Source: Promerops cafer
Taxonomy: Eukaryota; Chordata; Aves; Passeriformes; Nectariniidae
Assembly: GCA_013398275.1 (NCBI GenBank)
Contig: VZSE01003980.1
Coordinates: forward strand, 257,263 to 321,262
Direction: 5' to 3'
DNA length: 64,000 nt
A program made the translations under genes and the position numbers. Positions 25,330 to 39,356 of this stretch are shown here, one piece after another (the first letter of the stretch is position 1; every line of letters starts with the position of its first letter). Below the pieces are notes generated by a model. That model did not search any database. It saw only the letters and a list, made by a program, of their open reading frames with translations, and was not told the origin of the DNA.

Positions 25330-25960
25330 TTTATATTGACCTTTTAATTGTTATAAAATCATGTATTTTGGTACAATTATCATTAACTTGCAAGCAATAA
25401 CCTTTTACATGTTTAAAGTGGTTGCAGTTCTTGTTATTATAGACCACTTTCAATGGTGTTCATTTAGTATGCTGTGTTTTTAACACAAATGTAATCCACT
25501 CTGCATTTTCCATTTAAAATGCATAAGGCAAAGTGCATCATAACAGGATGTAACTACGTATTAATCAAATTAGCACAACACTTCAAAGGCCCTGGCTTTT
25601 TACTAGGCTACTGTTAGACCACAATTCATGATGGAAAGCAACAGTGTAATGAAAGGCTTGGCAAGGGAGCTGTTTATTTTCTTTCCAGAAAGATATATTG
25701 TGGGTTAATTTTCATGATGGGAAAAAATGTGGAGGAAAAGTAACAGTAAGCATTAAGCTAAAGCACAATAAATGGAATTTAAAATACTACTGTGGGCTTG
25801 CTGTTGACAAGCATAAATGTAGTAATTAGTTGATGACACAACAGAGCTCAAACGACCTATTGTTTAATTATTCAAACTTCATGATCCAAACAAAGAAATG
25901 TCAGATTATTCAATATTCACATTGTGAAAGAGGAACAGCTGGGAGGGTTCTTCCCTCATC
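25330..25960. promoter_or_regulatory. candidate conserved non-coding element (enhancer-like), unproven
   Basis: This stretch is unusually dense in words bound by developmental factors: ATTAATCAAATTAG near 25560, CTTCAAAGG (TCF/LEF core) near 25581, TAATTAGTTGATGACA near 25821, and CACAATAAA and CATTGTG (SOX cores) near 25764 and 25919. It has no repeats and no coding potential. Such density in a gene desert beside a CpG island is typical of long-range enhancers, but AT-rich DNA produces these words by chance as well. Only cross-species alignment can settle it. Confidence 0.2.
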
Positions 25961-28900
25961 ATAAATTTTACTTACTAAATAAATATAAAGCCCTTCAGCT
26001 AATTCTTTCTAACTACTGTTTCTCAACATTTTCAAGTATATACTACCCATTTTCAGTTTATGATCATTTTAAATTTTGTTTCAGAATATGAAGTGAGGTG
26101 TTGTGTCATACTGACTCCTGCATGGAATAGTCATGATTTAGGAAACCTAGTCTAAAATACTTCCAGTGTAATGCAGCAAAGAATCAGGAATTCACAAAGA
26201 AATGGTGTCTGCATTGCTCTCTTTGCTATGTAATGGCTTGTTGTAAAATGTAAAAATGGTTTTCCTGCTTGAATGCATATTCTAACATCATTAGAGTTCC
26301 AGCTAAAATTAAAATGGCTTATACAAAATTTTGGAATTATTTTTTCGATTTTTTCATATGTATTTGTCCCATTAACCCATTTCTATTTTCTTCATTTATG
26401 TTTTTTGGCTGCATTTGAAATTCAGTCTGAAAGGCAGGAGTGAAACTCTCACTGACTTTAGCTGAAGCAGGCCTAAATTAATGTTTTCATCCTAGTCTTC
26501 CCTAACACAGCAATAACTTCCTTGTCTTCTAAATGCAGCCATCCACTCTTTTGTTACTCATTTGTTTATTTATGAAAAATTTTATGCATGCAAGCTATTA
26601 ATGTTGTTTTCTAAATCAGTATGTAGTCATTACACCCACTACTGTTTTCTATTTATTCCCAGTAGATGAAGGAAATAGTACTCCATCCTCTCGTTTATGT
26701 TTTGTAAAACATATAAGAAATCTTTATGGCCATATCTCTGTTTTCATTATTGAAGTGCATTAGTAATAACAAAGTCTGAATGAGCACCTTTTTGGAGATG
26801 CAGAAAATGACTGAAATTTATCCTACGGAAACCTGCTTTGACATACTTGATTTGACATGCACACAGGCTCTTGCAAGAGAAAATCACTGAGGATATGTTA
26901 TTTTAAGTTATGATGGTAATGCTTCCAAAAGGAAGATTGAAGGTGACAGGATAAATCTTTAGGAACCTTTCAATTATGAAAGAATGCAGTCAGTGCAAAT
27001 TCAGAAACTGTTCAGAGATTAAAAATATTAAAAATAGAATCTAGCTCTAAGAGTACATATGTTCCTTTTATGTGATATCTATACAGGAGACATAGTACCT
27101 ATGTGAGAATTTTAAAAATAATAACAAATTTTTATTAGTTATCCTTACATAGTGAATCTGATTATTAGGTAACACAGATTTCAAATGGTACTGGAATCAC
27201 CTGTTTCTTAAAAGCCAATTTAAGTTATTTTCTGAAGAAGAAACTTAGTATTTAAATATATCTTCTGCAATCTATTAATAAAAAGTAAAAACCTACTGAA
27301 CTGGAACCCTAAATCAACTACATTAATAATCCTTAATGTTTGATGATTTGATGTGATATTTTTAATGCTTATAATTTTGGGATATTTTTGGTTAGCTTGT
27401 TTCTCTTTTGTGCTTGGGAGAAGTTAGACTACTGACAAAAATTCTATACGTATTGACAGGTGAATGCAGTCACATAAAAAGTAGCTGTTGTTGTTGACTG
27501 TAATAGAACTGTGCACGCACACATGCAAATATTTCCTTTGACTATAAAAATTTCAACAATTCAAATCACTCCATAAGACTTTATTGCACCTGAAGAGCTG
27601 CTGTCCAGTAATTTGATACACACTTATGCAGTATTCACATTTACTTCTGACTCTGTAAGATGTTGTGTAAGAAATATTTTCATCTGAAAATTTCCAGCTA
27701 ACTTTTAGTTTAAGTTTTAGCTTAAGCTTACAGGTTAAGTTACTTTTTTGCATCATGTCCACACAACATCTTCACAGAAACTGCCTATATATTGTCTGAT
27801 GGTATCCTGTTTTCATTGTGAATGGCCAGGATCAAATATGAGGATAAATTTTTATCTTAATCATGAAAAACTCTCACAGAGATATCTGAATAGAATTGTC
27901 CATTTAAAGAAAGAGAAGTTTTATATGGGAAGACCTATAATGTCATTTAGCTATCTTTGTGCATCGTTCTCTGTGCTATAATATTCCTATGTTCCTTCTA
28001 GATGAGATTTAGATCATTCAAATCACATCTCTAAAAGAGTCTTTTTCATACCTGACTGACCTTGAAAGATGAGAATATATTTTTGTTTTAATTATATATT
28101 TTCTCAGTTTTGTTCTTTCACTTCTAGGTTGAATTTTAGAACAATGTCAAATTGATCTTTTCTTATCAAAATAGGAAGAGGATAATTTTTTTCTGTTGTA
28201 AATGGTAAATATTATTCAAAGAGAGAAGATTAAACTGTAATGACTTGCAGGACATGTTGATGTGTTTAGTATGACAATCCTACAAGAAAGAAAAAGCAAT
28301 TCTGAATATTGGGCTTCTTCCTAAAAATCCTGTGTATTAGAAGTCCAGTGAAATTGCAGATAAATAAAGTGTTTATGGCAAAATAATTGCAATACTTTGA
28401 AATTTCTGCCACAGAGAAATCCAGCAATGGTTTCTGGAATAAGAACAGAGGAATCATACTTCTGTGCCTTTCTCAAGGAGAGGGGGACTATTCAGTCATT
28501 GCTTCACAAAAAGTAAAAATCATGTTTAAGCTTAGATGGAGAACACATGTACTATAATTCATCTAGGAAATCAGGTTGCCTGAACTGGGTTTTTAGAGCA
28601 TTGAATTTCTTCCTACACCACAAGGACTGAGAACATCAAATCACTGAACTTATCTATATATGAGGGTACAGAACAATTTCAGCAATAGTTACTGTTCTGG
28701 TAGGCAGAGAATACTGTTTTTAAAGCTCTTTATCTCTCATATCACTATTTAGGTAGTACAGATCAGAAAACTGAAGGTACAGCATCTCAGAGAGAATTAT
28801 ATTGCTTTAGCAGAAAGTAGAAACATTTAAAAATCAATTTAAAAGGAGGGGAACAGCGCTGGTAATGAACAGAGTGCTTTTTATAGGAAAGACCACCTGG

Positions 28901-30400
28901 TGGTGAGAAAAATGGTATTGTATTTTATTTATATAATTTTCCTCTGGAAATACATCTAGAAGAACTCTTCCAAAACCAAGAAGTAGAATATGTGCTGAGA
29001 ATTCAGGTATCTCTCCAAGAGAAGCTCTTATCCAGGAAAAGACTTTTTTAGATTTTTCAAATAAAATGAAATTTTTAAACTTTTGAATTTTTTATTGAAC
29101 CATGACCATTTTCTCATAATATTTATTTTCATTTCCCTCTTGATTAATTTCATTCCCCTCTGAAATTATGTAGTCTTGGATAAAATTCTTCTTACTTTAT
29201 TTATATATAAAATGAAAGCATCCCATGTTTCAAAGATATTTATTATTCATCTCATCATAGGATAAAAGCAAATAATGTCACCCCATCCCACAGGAAATTT
29301 TCAAGACGCATACATCTAGCTTGCATTATGTGCTAGGTGCAAATATATTTGGATTACTTATTACATTTAGTGTTCTCTTTAAAAATAGCTCAAAAATTAA
29401 ATTATTAAATTAATAAAAGAGGAGCTTTCAGGACTTTTAAAAAAAATCATTACTTAGGATATGCCACAGATATGCAGGAAATTGCGCTATTTATTTTTAC
29501 ACTACAGACCACTCAAGTTCAAGTATTAGAGATACGAATAAATAAACTAATTTAAAATAAAATCCCATGTGTCACTGAAGTTTTATCACCCTAGGCTTGG
29601 AATTATCTCAGATATCAGACAGCTATATTTCAAATATTCACACAATTTGCCATATAGAAACAGTATACTTGTCCAATTCTTCTTCAGTCTTAAGGTTTGT
29701 AGACCTCCATAAAATCAAGCAAAACCTAATAGTTATGTTTCTAAATAAACAAAAGTGCTGCAATCCAACTACTTTTTTAGTGCGTACTATTTTTAAGGAT
29801 ATCTTCTCAAGATATAAGCTGAGAAGGATAAAGTCAAGATTAATTTCCAAACATTAATGCACATTTCTGTGTCAATGTTTCAACAGTTCAATCATGCTAA
29901 AAATTTATGAAGTTTAATCTAAACCTGCAACTTTATCAAATTCTCTTGTTAGCACATGTCATTTTTACTTTTTCTTTAGCTAATAATTCAGAATGTGAGA
30001 TTTTTTTGTATGTGTTTGCATAAAAGTGTGCTAACATCTCCTCACCATAAATATGTCAAAATGGGACATGTTTTATTAAATTTATAGACTTTACAAATCA
30101 TCTGTTCTTTATACCTGTCTTCCCATTTCTGTGTATGGTATGAAAGTATGAAGAATATGCATTAAAACAGAGCATACAGTCTTTTAGAGTTTGGTGAATG
30201 CAGAGAAAACCCTCCTATTACAGACAGTTTGACACTTAGAGGTTCACTGAGCAGCAAATGTTGTTCTCTTCTGTTTTGTGATGGCTGAAAAGAGAATTCT
30301 GATTTACTTGTTCTGCACCTGAACTTTTAGTCATAAAATGAACAGAAGACAAAATACAGTCAGGTACCAAAGCTTTTGTACAACAAAGTCAAAAAGAAAT

Positions 30401-30468
30401 TTTAAGAAGAAAATTTAAGAAATTAATTAAGAATTTAATTAAGAAATTAAAAGAAATTTTTTAAAAGA
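30401..30468. repeat. AT-rich low-complexity TTAAGAAAT-type repeat
   Basis: Variants of AATTAAGAA and AAATTTAAGAA recur about six times with no cytosine in the stretch. It is a degenerate short tandem array and can fold on itself because TTAATTAA words are self-complementary. Confidence 0.7.
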
Positions 30469-32748
30469 ATTGTTTTGCCAATATTTTTCAGTAAAACTAA
30501 ATAGCCTTTCAGTGAAAAAATCTGTCTGTTTAAAACTTTAGTAGGTCTTTTGGCATCAAAGTTTACTATTTTCAAATGGTATCAAAATGTCTACTTTCAA
30601 AAATAGCTCTCTATTTTCAAGATGATATCAAAGCTATGGCAAATGATGCTAGGACATCCAATAATTACAGTGTTTTCCTTTTAGCGCTAGTTGAATCTAA
30701 TGTTTATCTATTGATACCACTCTGGTTTTTTTCTACCAACCCAGACATGTTGTCAGCCATATGCAGAAGCCAGTTGCTGGCCCTGAAGATTTACTAATGT
30801 GGTTGCTGTTCTCTTCGTTGTTCTCCCCTGGGCTGTGATATGACAGGTACCTGGATCTAAACAACTTATGGTTTTTAGATGCATCTCATGGCTGGGAGCT
30901 AGCTTTGAAAAAATTCCCTATACCCTTTCCCTTTTTTATTCACACTGTATAATGAGATGCTAGCTACTTCTTTCTTGCTTTCAGTCCTAGTAGAGCAGGA
31001 GAGTACTGGCAATATAACTAGAAGTCCTACTTGTGAGATTTCAAGCCCAATTCCCAGAGCAGAAGGCTTAGATAATGTCTAGTATCCATCTAAAATGAAA
31101 TGAATCTCCTAAACTTTTGTATAGGTTTGGTTGTTGTGAATATATGTGTGCTGTAGTCAACCAGTTAATATCTAAATAAACAAAGTTTACTTAATAACAA
31201 AAAGCTCTAATTACATACAGCTGTGTACCATTAATATTTTGGTACGGGGCTTTTTGCATACAGGAAGATATAAAGTAAATGAACAAGACATGACCTAAGA
31301 CAATACATAACTGTTTCCTTAGTTCCAAAAATGCATTTATTGATTTTGTTTTCACATGGTCAGAATAATACAAACATTTGTCAACTGCATCCTTTAGCAC
31401 TCAGCCCATGCAGAGCTATTAAAAGTTACCCTTATAGATCCCACCACAAATAAAATGCTGTTGCATACATACCATTACTTCCCTTCTTCAGATATACAAA
31501 TAAATATAGTCTTCACAGAGTAGTATTAGCAGTGTTAGAATACTTCAGTTGCCATTGGTAGCAATAGGCATGATAATACTTTTGGGATGAATTATGTATT
31601 AATTGTTTTGTTGAAAAATGGAGATGAACTTTATTTATGGCTGGGTTTCTCTAAAAGGGTTACAAGGGTTGCTCTTCTATTGTGCACACCAGGTTTTCAA
31701 ATCAATATTTATACATTTTCTGCAATGCTAATGCAACTCTATCCATTTGTTAAAATAAACAATAAAACCTGACCTATTTACAGTGCTCTATATATGTTAT
31801 ACCAGCTACTCTATAAACATCACTGTAGAGAATTAACACTCTGGTTTCAGTGGTGTAATTTATCAAATATGCAATCTGAAAATTTAAGATCCTGTTCTAT
31901 GGTGCTTTCATATATGTAGCTCTCTGAAGTGAAGTGATGTGGAGGACTTTATGGGAATGGGTTACAGGACTGCACAAGTTAATTGCTCTCCACCAAAATC
32001 TGGAAACTTATTGGAAAATTGAAAGCCCAGACTTAGGTTCAAGGATCAGGCCTCTTTTTCTGCTAATGTCCAGAAAAAGTAGCCCTTTTGAATCCAAATT
32101 TATAACTTCTGAAGGTATAATTCATGTCTGTGAGAGTATATCTCCATTCTAAATTGCTAGATTTCTTAATACTCTTCCCATCACTCCTCAACTTTGACCC
32201 TGCAGAATCACTGCCTTCTGAAAGGAGAGGGGGTTTTAGCCCACATGGCTCATTCATCTTTAAATCTTTTCTTCGATCTTCTTTCCTTTTTAAAACCAGG
32301 AGTGCTGACAACTGCACTGAGTGTTAGCTGAGTGAGTAGCCTTAATTTATCTTATTAGAATCTGAGCCCCAACCACCAACCTTATTTCACCTCAGACCCT
32401 TTCCCCACATTTATTAAAAATGACTTATGTTCCTCTCAGATAATTTGCATAGAAAAGATATGTCAAGTGCTTAAGTGCGACGAATCCTGAATTCAATAAA
32501 CCCATATCAAAATTTTCACTATCTCATAACATTAAAAATTAATTTTAGATATATAATGAGGAAAGTCCTTATATTAAAAATAAGAACTCTAAGTAGCTAT
32601 ATTGAGCAATTTCATTTTGCACAATGTGAGACTATGTAGGTGCATAATATTGAGATTTACTGATTCTTCTGTCATGTTTTGGTGCAAAATAAGAGAAATT
32701 GCACTGACCACAACTAAATCTTGAGCATATTTTGATTGATATATTTGT

Positions 32749-32780
32749 AATAATAGACCCAATCTATTGGGTCTATTATT
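32749..32780. repeat. perfect inverted repeat, 15-bp arms with a 2-base centre
   Basis: AATAATAGACCCAAT at 32749-32763 is followed by CT and then its exact reverse complement at 32766-32780. The flanks do not extend the match. Read as RNA this would give a hairpin with too small a loop. As DNA it is a cruciform-type palindrome. It is not at the end of any recognised mobile element. Confidence 0.9.
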
Positions 32781-34020
32781 TGGTTTGAGAATATTTACCA
32801 GGACCAGTTACAACTTTACAAATAGGTACATAACTGACTCCTAGGCCATGCAGTCAGTGTCTCCCTATCCTTAAAGGATGTTCAAATATGTAATTTTTTA
32901 AAATTAGCTGTTTAATTTTGCACCAGTAGAACCTATACAGACATATTCCTCTTTGTTAAAGTCAATGGCAGTCTCACTTCAGCATGTAGTGTTGGTCTAT
33001 ATTGCCCAGGGATTTTCTTTAAGGAAGGTAAAACTGGCAATTGAAACACACTCATGAGAATCCAAAAGTAAGTGTTTATGGTCAAAAAATGTCTTTATGA
33101 TAGACAAGACTCAGCTTCATCCTACTTCAGTTCCTGCAAGTTGTTCTAAGGTAGTTTTGCTTTCTTCTACAGTCACTAGAGAAATCAAATGGATATGCCT
33201 GGACAGAGTTTCATCTTTTATAACATCAGTGTCAAAGTTACATGGATAGATTGCCCTTCAGATGCTTGAGTCTCCCTACTGACTATGAAAGAGCACAAAC
33301 AGAAGTTTTATACTGATTATACCAGCTTAAGGTAACTAAAACTACGTGATGAATCCAGCCTTTAACCACTTGAATATTGAAACCACTCTGGAGCTTTAGG
33401 CTCTTACAATTCCAATAGAGGAACTATGCTTGCTGTCACTGATGGAACACTAAACAATAATGCAAGAATGGACTAAAGATTACTTTTCAAACACACAATA
33501 TTTCCATTATAATAGTCCAAGTCTATAAGTACAGACTTGACTGATGTCATCTATAGAGCTGGTTTAGCTCTAAGGTGAACAGGCAGAGCCCCCTGAAGGT
33601 CCAGAGGAAGCTGGCTGCTCCACCTGAGGAATGGCAAGAAGCATCCTCAGTTCTGCAGTAGTGCCATCTTTCATGGGCTAAGCCAGTAGCAGACTCACAA
33701 AGGCAGATTCAAGATAAGACTGATATTGAAGGAGCAATCTTGCTTACAGATATTAAACATCCCTATTCCTTTGATAAACCAAAGTCACTAATAAGGATTT
33801 GATGAAAAGCAAAGAGTTTTTATATGTACATAGGCATAATTTCCCTTGTAAATGAATGAAAAATTATTTGCTTTTTCTACTTGAATATTAAATATGTTAC
33901 TTGAAGAAAAACCACTATCCTCAGACATAAGCACCTTTGTTGCCAATATTTTGAAAGTATGAGGCAAATAAACAACAAAACCGAGTTTTAATAGTCCCTT
34001 TAGTTCTCATTGCTCTTGTT

Positions 34021-34100
34021 GGTTTTACCTTTTTTTTCTTTTTTTCTTTTCTTTTTTTTTTTTTTTTTTTTTTTCCAGATATTATTCAAATTTTTTGGTT
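34021..34100 (+). repeat. T-rich tract at the left edge of the gap
   Basis: A T run broken by a few C, then about 28 uninterrupted T before CCAGATATTATTC and the gap. Homopolymer tracts like this often stop short-read assembly. Confidence 0.8.
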
Positions 34101-34353
34101 NNNNNNNNNNNNNNNNNNNNNNNNNNNNNNNNNNNNNNNNNNNNNNNNNNNNNNNNNNNNNNNNNNNNNNNNNNNNNNNNNNNNNNNNNNNNNNNNNNNN
34201 NNNNNNNNNNNNNNNNNNNNNNNNNNNNNNNNNNNNNNNNNNNNNNNNNNNNNNNNNNNNNNNNNNNNNNNNNNNNNNNNNNNNNNNNNNNNNNNNNNNN
34301 NNNNNNNNNNNNNNNNNNNNNNNNNNNNNNNNNNNNNNNNNNNNNNNNNNNNN
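34101..34353. other. assembly gap, 253 N
   Basis: Undetermined bases. The sequence resumes with a T run, so both flanks are T-rich, suggesting a low-complexity or LINE/SINE tail inside. The apparent open frames across the N block are artefacts. Confidence 0.99.
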
Positions 34354-37300
34354 TTTTTTTTTTTTTTTTTTCCCAAGATAGCATTCAATCTTGTGGCTAG
34401 AGTTAAACTTAAAGATGCATTTAAGATTAATTATTAGGAAAGTAAAGTGCTTAACTTTTTTTTAACTGATTGCTGATAAAAAGCCTTTCAATATCACTTA
34501 GTATGCACTCTAAACACTCAATGGGCAGAAGATACAAGTGCTTCCTCACTATAACGAGAAGAGACTGGCTGTGCTCTGAAGTTGCTGTCCCACAGGCTAC
34601 AGCTGACAAGATCCCTGTATTATCTGTTCTGCAAGTGGAGCACTCATACTTATCGTTGCAGGAGCTATCTCTGTTACTTTTTCCCATATCATATTTAAGG
34701 AGACTTCTTAAGCTGTCTACTTCTTCCTCCAATTGAAATGTGACATTAAGCATGGGTATTTGTATTCACAACTGGCATAGCTGAAATACAGAAAGAGAAA
34801 TTATTTCTAATGTGTGCCAACAGAACCATTTTGTGATTTGCTGGGCAGTAACAACATCATAAGGTTTTGTACCCTTATTTATAAAACATATACATATATA
34901 CACTTATGTCATTAGCCACATTTGGAACAGACCATCATGAAAAAAAGAGAAAACCCACAAAAAGTATGCACATGAAAAGTGGAGGAAAAGAATCACAAGA
35001 GTACCCAGCAGTCTTTACACTTTCTGTGATGTGAATTCTCTAGTAATAGAAAATGGAATTATGTTAGTTAAGATACATTTTAAAATATCGTTCTCAGAAT
35101 AGTTTCAAAAAACAACAGAATAAGGGTAAATGAAAGGGTAGAGCTGTCTGTGTTATTCAGGACTTTCTATTACATTTATGGTCTTTGCTGGTCTTTTCCA
35201 ACCATTTGAATTAACACAGAAATACAGATGCGTCTAGGCAAATGAAATTATGTATAAAACAATCTCAAAAAGGAAATACTCTCTCTCTTACAGTTTCTCT
35301 AAAGGCACTTGTAAAGCACAGTTATCTAAAATGCTATTTAGCCATCTGAAATATGTTTTTATCAATGGAATTTCTCAAAAATTAGAAAACTGGCAAATCA
35401 TTCTGTGTTAGTCTAGAGAGTTCATAATTTTTGCTTTATTTGATAACTTCTATAAAAATGTTGAATGTATGAATAGCTCCATTTCTATTATTAATCAGTA
35501 TTCCAACCTTTTTTTGAGGATTGTTGCACTTCTTATTTTCCCTGTCTTTTTCTTCTACCTTCCTCCCTCTATTTCTGAGAAGTGTTTTTTCTTTCATTAA
35601 TATGTTTTGTCATGTAGAAAATGGACAATATTTGTTTCTTTGCAAGCTAGAAGGGTCAAAATAATGTGAAAGTAAAAGAAAATAAAAAAGAAAAGAACAT
35701 TCAATTCCTCTAAAAAATAGAAAAAGCTTAAAAATATATAATAGGGCCAAAAGTCTGTTTTCTAAATACGTATTTATTCTTCTCTTCAGTTTGTGGACAT
35801 GATTTTTTTAGACATTATTCCACTTTTTGGTAAGAATTTTGTCAAAAATTCAAAATGTCAAAATTGATAGTCAAAAATATTAGAAACAATAAACTCCCTG
35901 GTCAATTATTTTCTATTGGCAAATTGTATCATATTGCTTACATACATGAATGTAAAGTTGACAACTGAAAACTGGAAATATCCTTGTGTAAATTAACTTA
36001 AAATTGACGTTGACCGTGTCTTAGAGCTCAAAACAGGCAGTTCTAAAAATTTATTGTTTTCCTCTGAATACGTGAAGCACAATGCAATCTGCCTTATGTA
36101 CAGAGGAGAAAGTGCGTAGAGCCAAGCACAGGTGGGTTTTACAGCTGGGAAAACCAGCAGGAGACCAGCACATGGACTGACATGCTGGCGCTCTGCAGGA
36201 CTCAGGCTGCTTGTGCTGTGCCACCTCTGCCCTGGGTACCCCAACAGGGGCAGGCATGCGGCCTCAGCTGTGCCCATGGCAAGCTCCCCAGTGCTGTTTT
36301 AAGGGATTTTAAGTTGATGTTGCCTTTTGGCATTGACTGTACAGCCATCTAAAATCCCATGGCTTTGGAAGGGGGGCACATCATCTGGGATGGCTGGCTG
36401 TGCCTATTCCCCACCTCCCTCTGCATGCTGCTCTGCAGCACGGAGCTAGCCCTTGCGGTGGCGCGGAGGAGCAGGTGGCAGCTATCTAATGCCTTGCTAT
36501 GAAGCCACATGGACACATTTTTCCTGCATGCAGACACCCCAGGGTCTTCTGCCTTTAGCACAGGCCCATCTGCTGCTCTCTGCTGCACACGTAGAGGATA
36601 CCAGTGCTTAAAGAAATGGGCAATAACACTGTGGCACACATACCTGGGACCAAATCATCAGCTGACATAAAGTTGTGGGGGCTGTGCTCTTTCTCAAAAA
36701 TTTCAGTGTCTGTCCCAGGTTATGAACATGGTTTTGAGCTATAGTAGAATTGAAAGACTTAAAATTGTTATTTAATTTATATTTTGATGATTTTCTTGGA
36801 AATGCATTGTATATTCAAGCACTATGCTGTTCTCTCTGAGTCTTCAGTTTTAGAACAAATTCAGATATAAACTCTGTATTTTTCTCCTCCTGTAGACGAC
36901 TAAACCAAAATAGACTAATAACACAGAGGAGAAATCTATCAGGTATGCTTCAAATGTGGTACTATAAATACAGAAAAACTACATTTCAGCTATTACCTTA
37001 TAATAGTATGTTATTTTGTTCAGTTTAGGCTTAAATAAATCAAAAAAGAAAACAAACACCTGTATTTAAATTAACCTCAGTATTCTGGGTCATGATCCTA
37101 CACTTGCAGAGTTTAACACTGATTTTAGCTAGCCTTGGATTGCTTTTCAGAAAACCACCTCTTTGTGAAGTCTTCATCTCCCTAACCATATCTATGATCT
37201 CCTAAGAACAGATGTGTGGGAAGAATCACTCTGCCACTTGTGAGAAGACAAAATTTGTGTGTGTTGATACATGAATGGGAAAGTAGTAAATCCAATAAAA

Positions 37301-37566
37301 TTTCAGCAAATAGAAATGACATCTGTCTGCTTTCCTGACTCTTTTTATTAACACTAAGCTGAGCAGATGATACTCCTCTAGAAGTTCTGAAGGTCACAGA
37401 CTCACTCTTGATATCATATATCATGTAGAACAAAATGTGAAATAGGCAACCATATATTAAGTATTAGATTTCCCATAAGAGGAAATTTTTTCAGCTCTTG
37501 CTACGTCTTTAATTAATATTTTTCCATTTCTTTATCTAGAAATTTATTACATTTGAGATATTTGAG
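34354..37566. other. unique DNA with a GC-richer patch
   Basis: After the T run (34354-34371) the sequence is AT-rich and unremarkable. From about 36110 to 36650 it becomes clearly GC-richer, with several short open frames on the minus strand, none with recognisable domains. The patch is not a CpG island; it may be an old, unrecognisable insertion or a residual regulatory region. Confidence 0.45.
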
Positions 37567-37581
37567 ATATTTTCTTTTCCG

Positions 37582-37914
<333 letters not shown>

Positions 37915-38262
37915 CCTCTTTCCCTCTTTCCCTCTTTCCCTCTTTCCCTCTTTCCCTCTTTCTTTCCTTCTTTTCTCCCTTTCTTCCCCCTTCTCTCTTT
38001 CTCTCATTCTTTCCCCCTTTCCCTCTTTCTCTCTTTCTCTCTTTCCTTCTCTCTTTGTCTCTCTATTTTTTCTCCCTCTCTTTCTTTCTCCCTCTCTCGC
38101 TCCTTTTCTCATTTTTTTAATTCTCTCATTCCTTTTCTCTCTTTGTCTCTTTGTTTCTTCCCCTCTTTCTCTCTTCCTCTCTCTCTTTCTTTCTTTTTCT
38201 CTCTTCCTCTTTCCCTCTCTTTCTTTCCTCTTTTTTTTTTTTTTTTTTTTTTCTTTTTAGGA
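37915..38262 (+). repeat. degenerate pyrimidine tract continuing the TTTC array
   Basis: The array passes into a TTTCCCTC octamer, six copies at 37911-37958. It then runs into mixed CT sequence with very few purines and ends in a run of 22 T at 38231-38252. With the TTTC block, this gives a plus-strand pyrimidine tract of almost 700 bases. The octamer is a CC-inserted derivative of TTTC that was itself amplified. Confidence 0.92.
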
Positions 38263-38277
38263 ATAATTTTAGTTTTT

Positions 38278-38279
38278 NN
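38278..38279. other. two-base N, probable contig join
   Basis: TAGGAATAATT occurs just before the NN (at about 38259) and again just after it (at about 38287), each followed by related T-rich sequence. This looks like an overlap that the assembler failed to merge. Confidence 0.7.
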
Positions 38280-39356
38280 CCATTGTAGGAATAATTGCAG
38301 TTCTTTTCAAATCTCCTAGGAAATTTTTCAGCTATGTAAAGTTATAACAAGATGTGACATCCAGTCCTAGCTAATCAGTGTTCAACACAGACCCACTACT
38401 GCAGTGCAGGGGGTGGCACTTTCAATTTGCCCGTGACACTGACCAGGTTTTTAAGGAACAGTGAGTGAAGGGAGAAAATAGCATAAAAATGCTTAAATTT
38501 TTATAGAAAAGGTATAACTTTGTAAGAAAGCACTATCATAAATTCAAAAAAAGTATATCTTAATGATACACTTAGAGTAAATCATTTGCCTTGAGAGACA
38601 GGAGGTCTCTGGTGACCTGTATGGCAGCCACAAGAGACTACCAGGCTAGCTACTTTCAGCTAAATGTACTCTCATATTAATATTTTAAAATGCCATAATG
38701 CCTCTCTGAAAACCTCAGAGGACAGATACATCAATTTGCGAGGTCTTCACTCCAGGAAATAGAAACAGGGATAATCTGCCATTAAAAGAAATAGTTCATT
38801 ATGTCTGCTTCTTGGGAGCACATAAACTATGTCCCTCACATACTTATGTTGCAAATCCTCACTTTAATGTGAAGGGAAACACCATGCCCCAGAGCTTTAT
38901 TGTCCCACTGTTTATTAGTACAAAAAGGTTTCTTGTGGTATGAAATCTTAAGCTTGTTGCAGTAATCAATCAGCTTCAAAGAGTCTCTTCCCTAAGCCAG
39001 AATCATTACAAATAAATCAATTAAACATAAAGTTTCTATTTTCAGGAGGATCACAATACAGAAAACCAGAAGTGCATCAGTGCACAATAGTTAGAGAAAG
39101 GGATTTTACAAGGTTGAGCTCTCTCTTTTTCTTTTTTTTTTCTTTTTTGTTTTGTTTTGTTTTACTGCAAGGAGAAAGAGATTTATTTCTTATTCCAGTT
39201 AAACCTCAACTATTCTCCTCTTTAGTGCTTATTTCAACATGGGAAATTTATATATTTATGAGGAAAATAAAAAATACTTAATTTATCTAGATATAGAAAG
39301 GAACAAAATTAATTTGCATTTCTTTGGCTGTTAAGGACACAAAATCAGAAAGGAAT

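Larger units (their letters stand above)
21671..34020. other. 12-kb AT-rich unique stretch, gene-poor
   Basis: No open frame here exceeds about 100 codons and none shows a domain. Apart from the palindrome, the low-complexity patch and the candidate conserved element listed separately, I see no repeats. Near 27708-27742 the words TTTAAGTT and CTTAAGCTT recur, giving a short KLKLKLKL run on the minus strand, which is low complexity. Sequence near 32950-32985 looks like an old repeat remnant but is not assignable. Confidence 0.5.

Noticed and set aside
34010..34400. Open frames crossing the N block
   Set aside because: Artefacts of undetermined bases being read as open codons.
35172..35215. 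TTTGCTGGTCTTTTCCAACC, resembling a CR1 3' end on the plus strand
   Set aside because: Only about 40 bases, without the terminal octamer; too little to call.
36896..36942. 47-base segment with a good acceptor (TTTTTCTCCTCCTGTAG) and a GTATGC donor
   Set aside because: One frame is open but very short. Such acceptor and donor pairs are expected by chance in 64 kb, and there is no retained CpG or other support.
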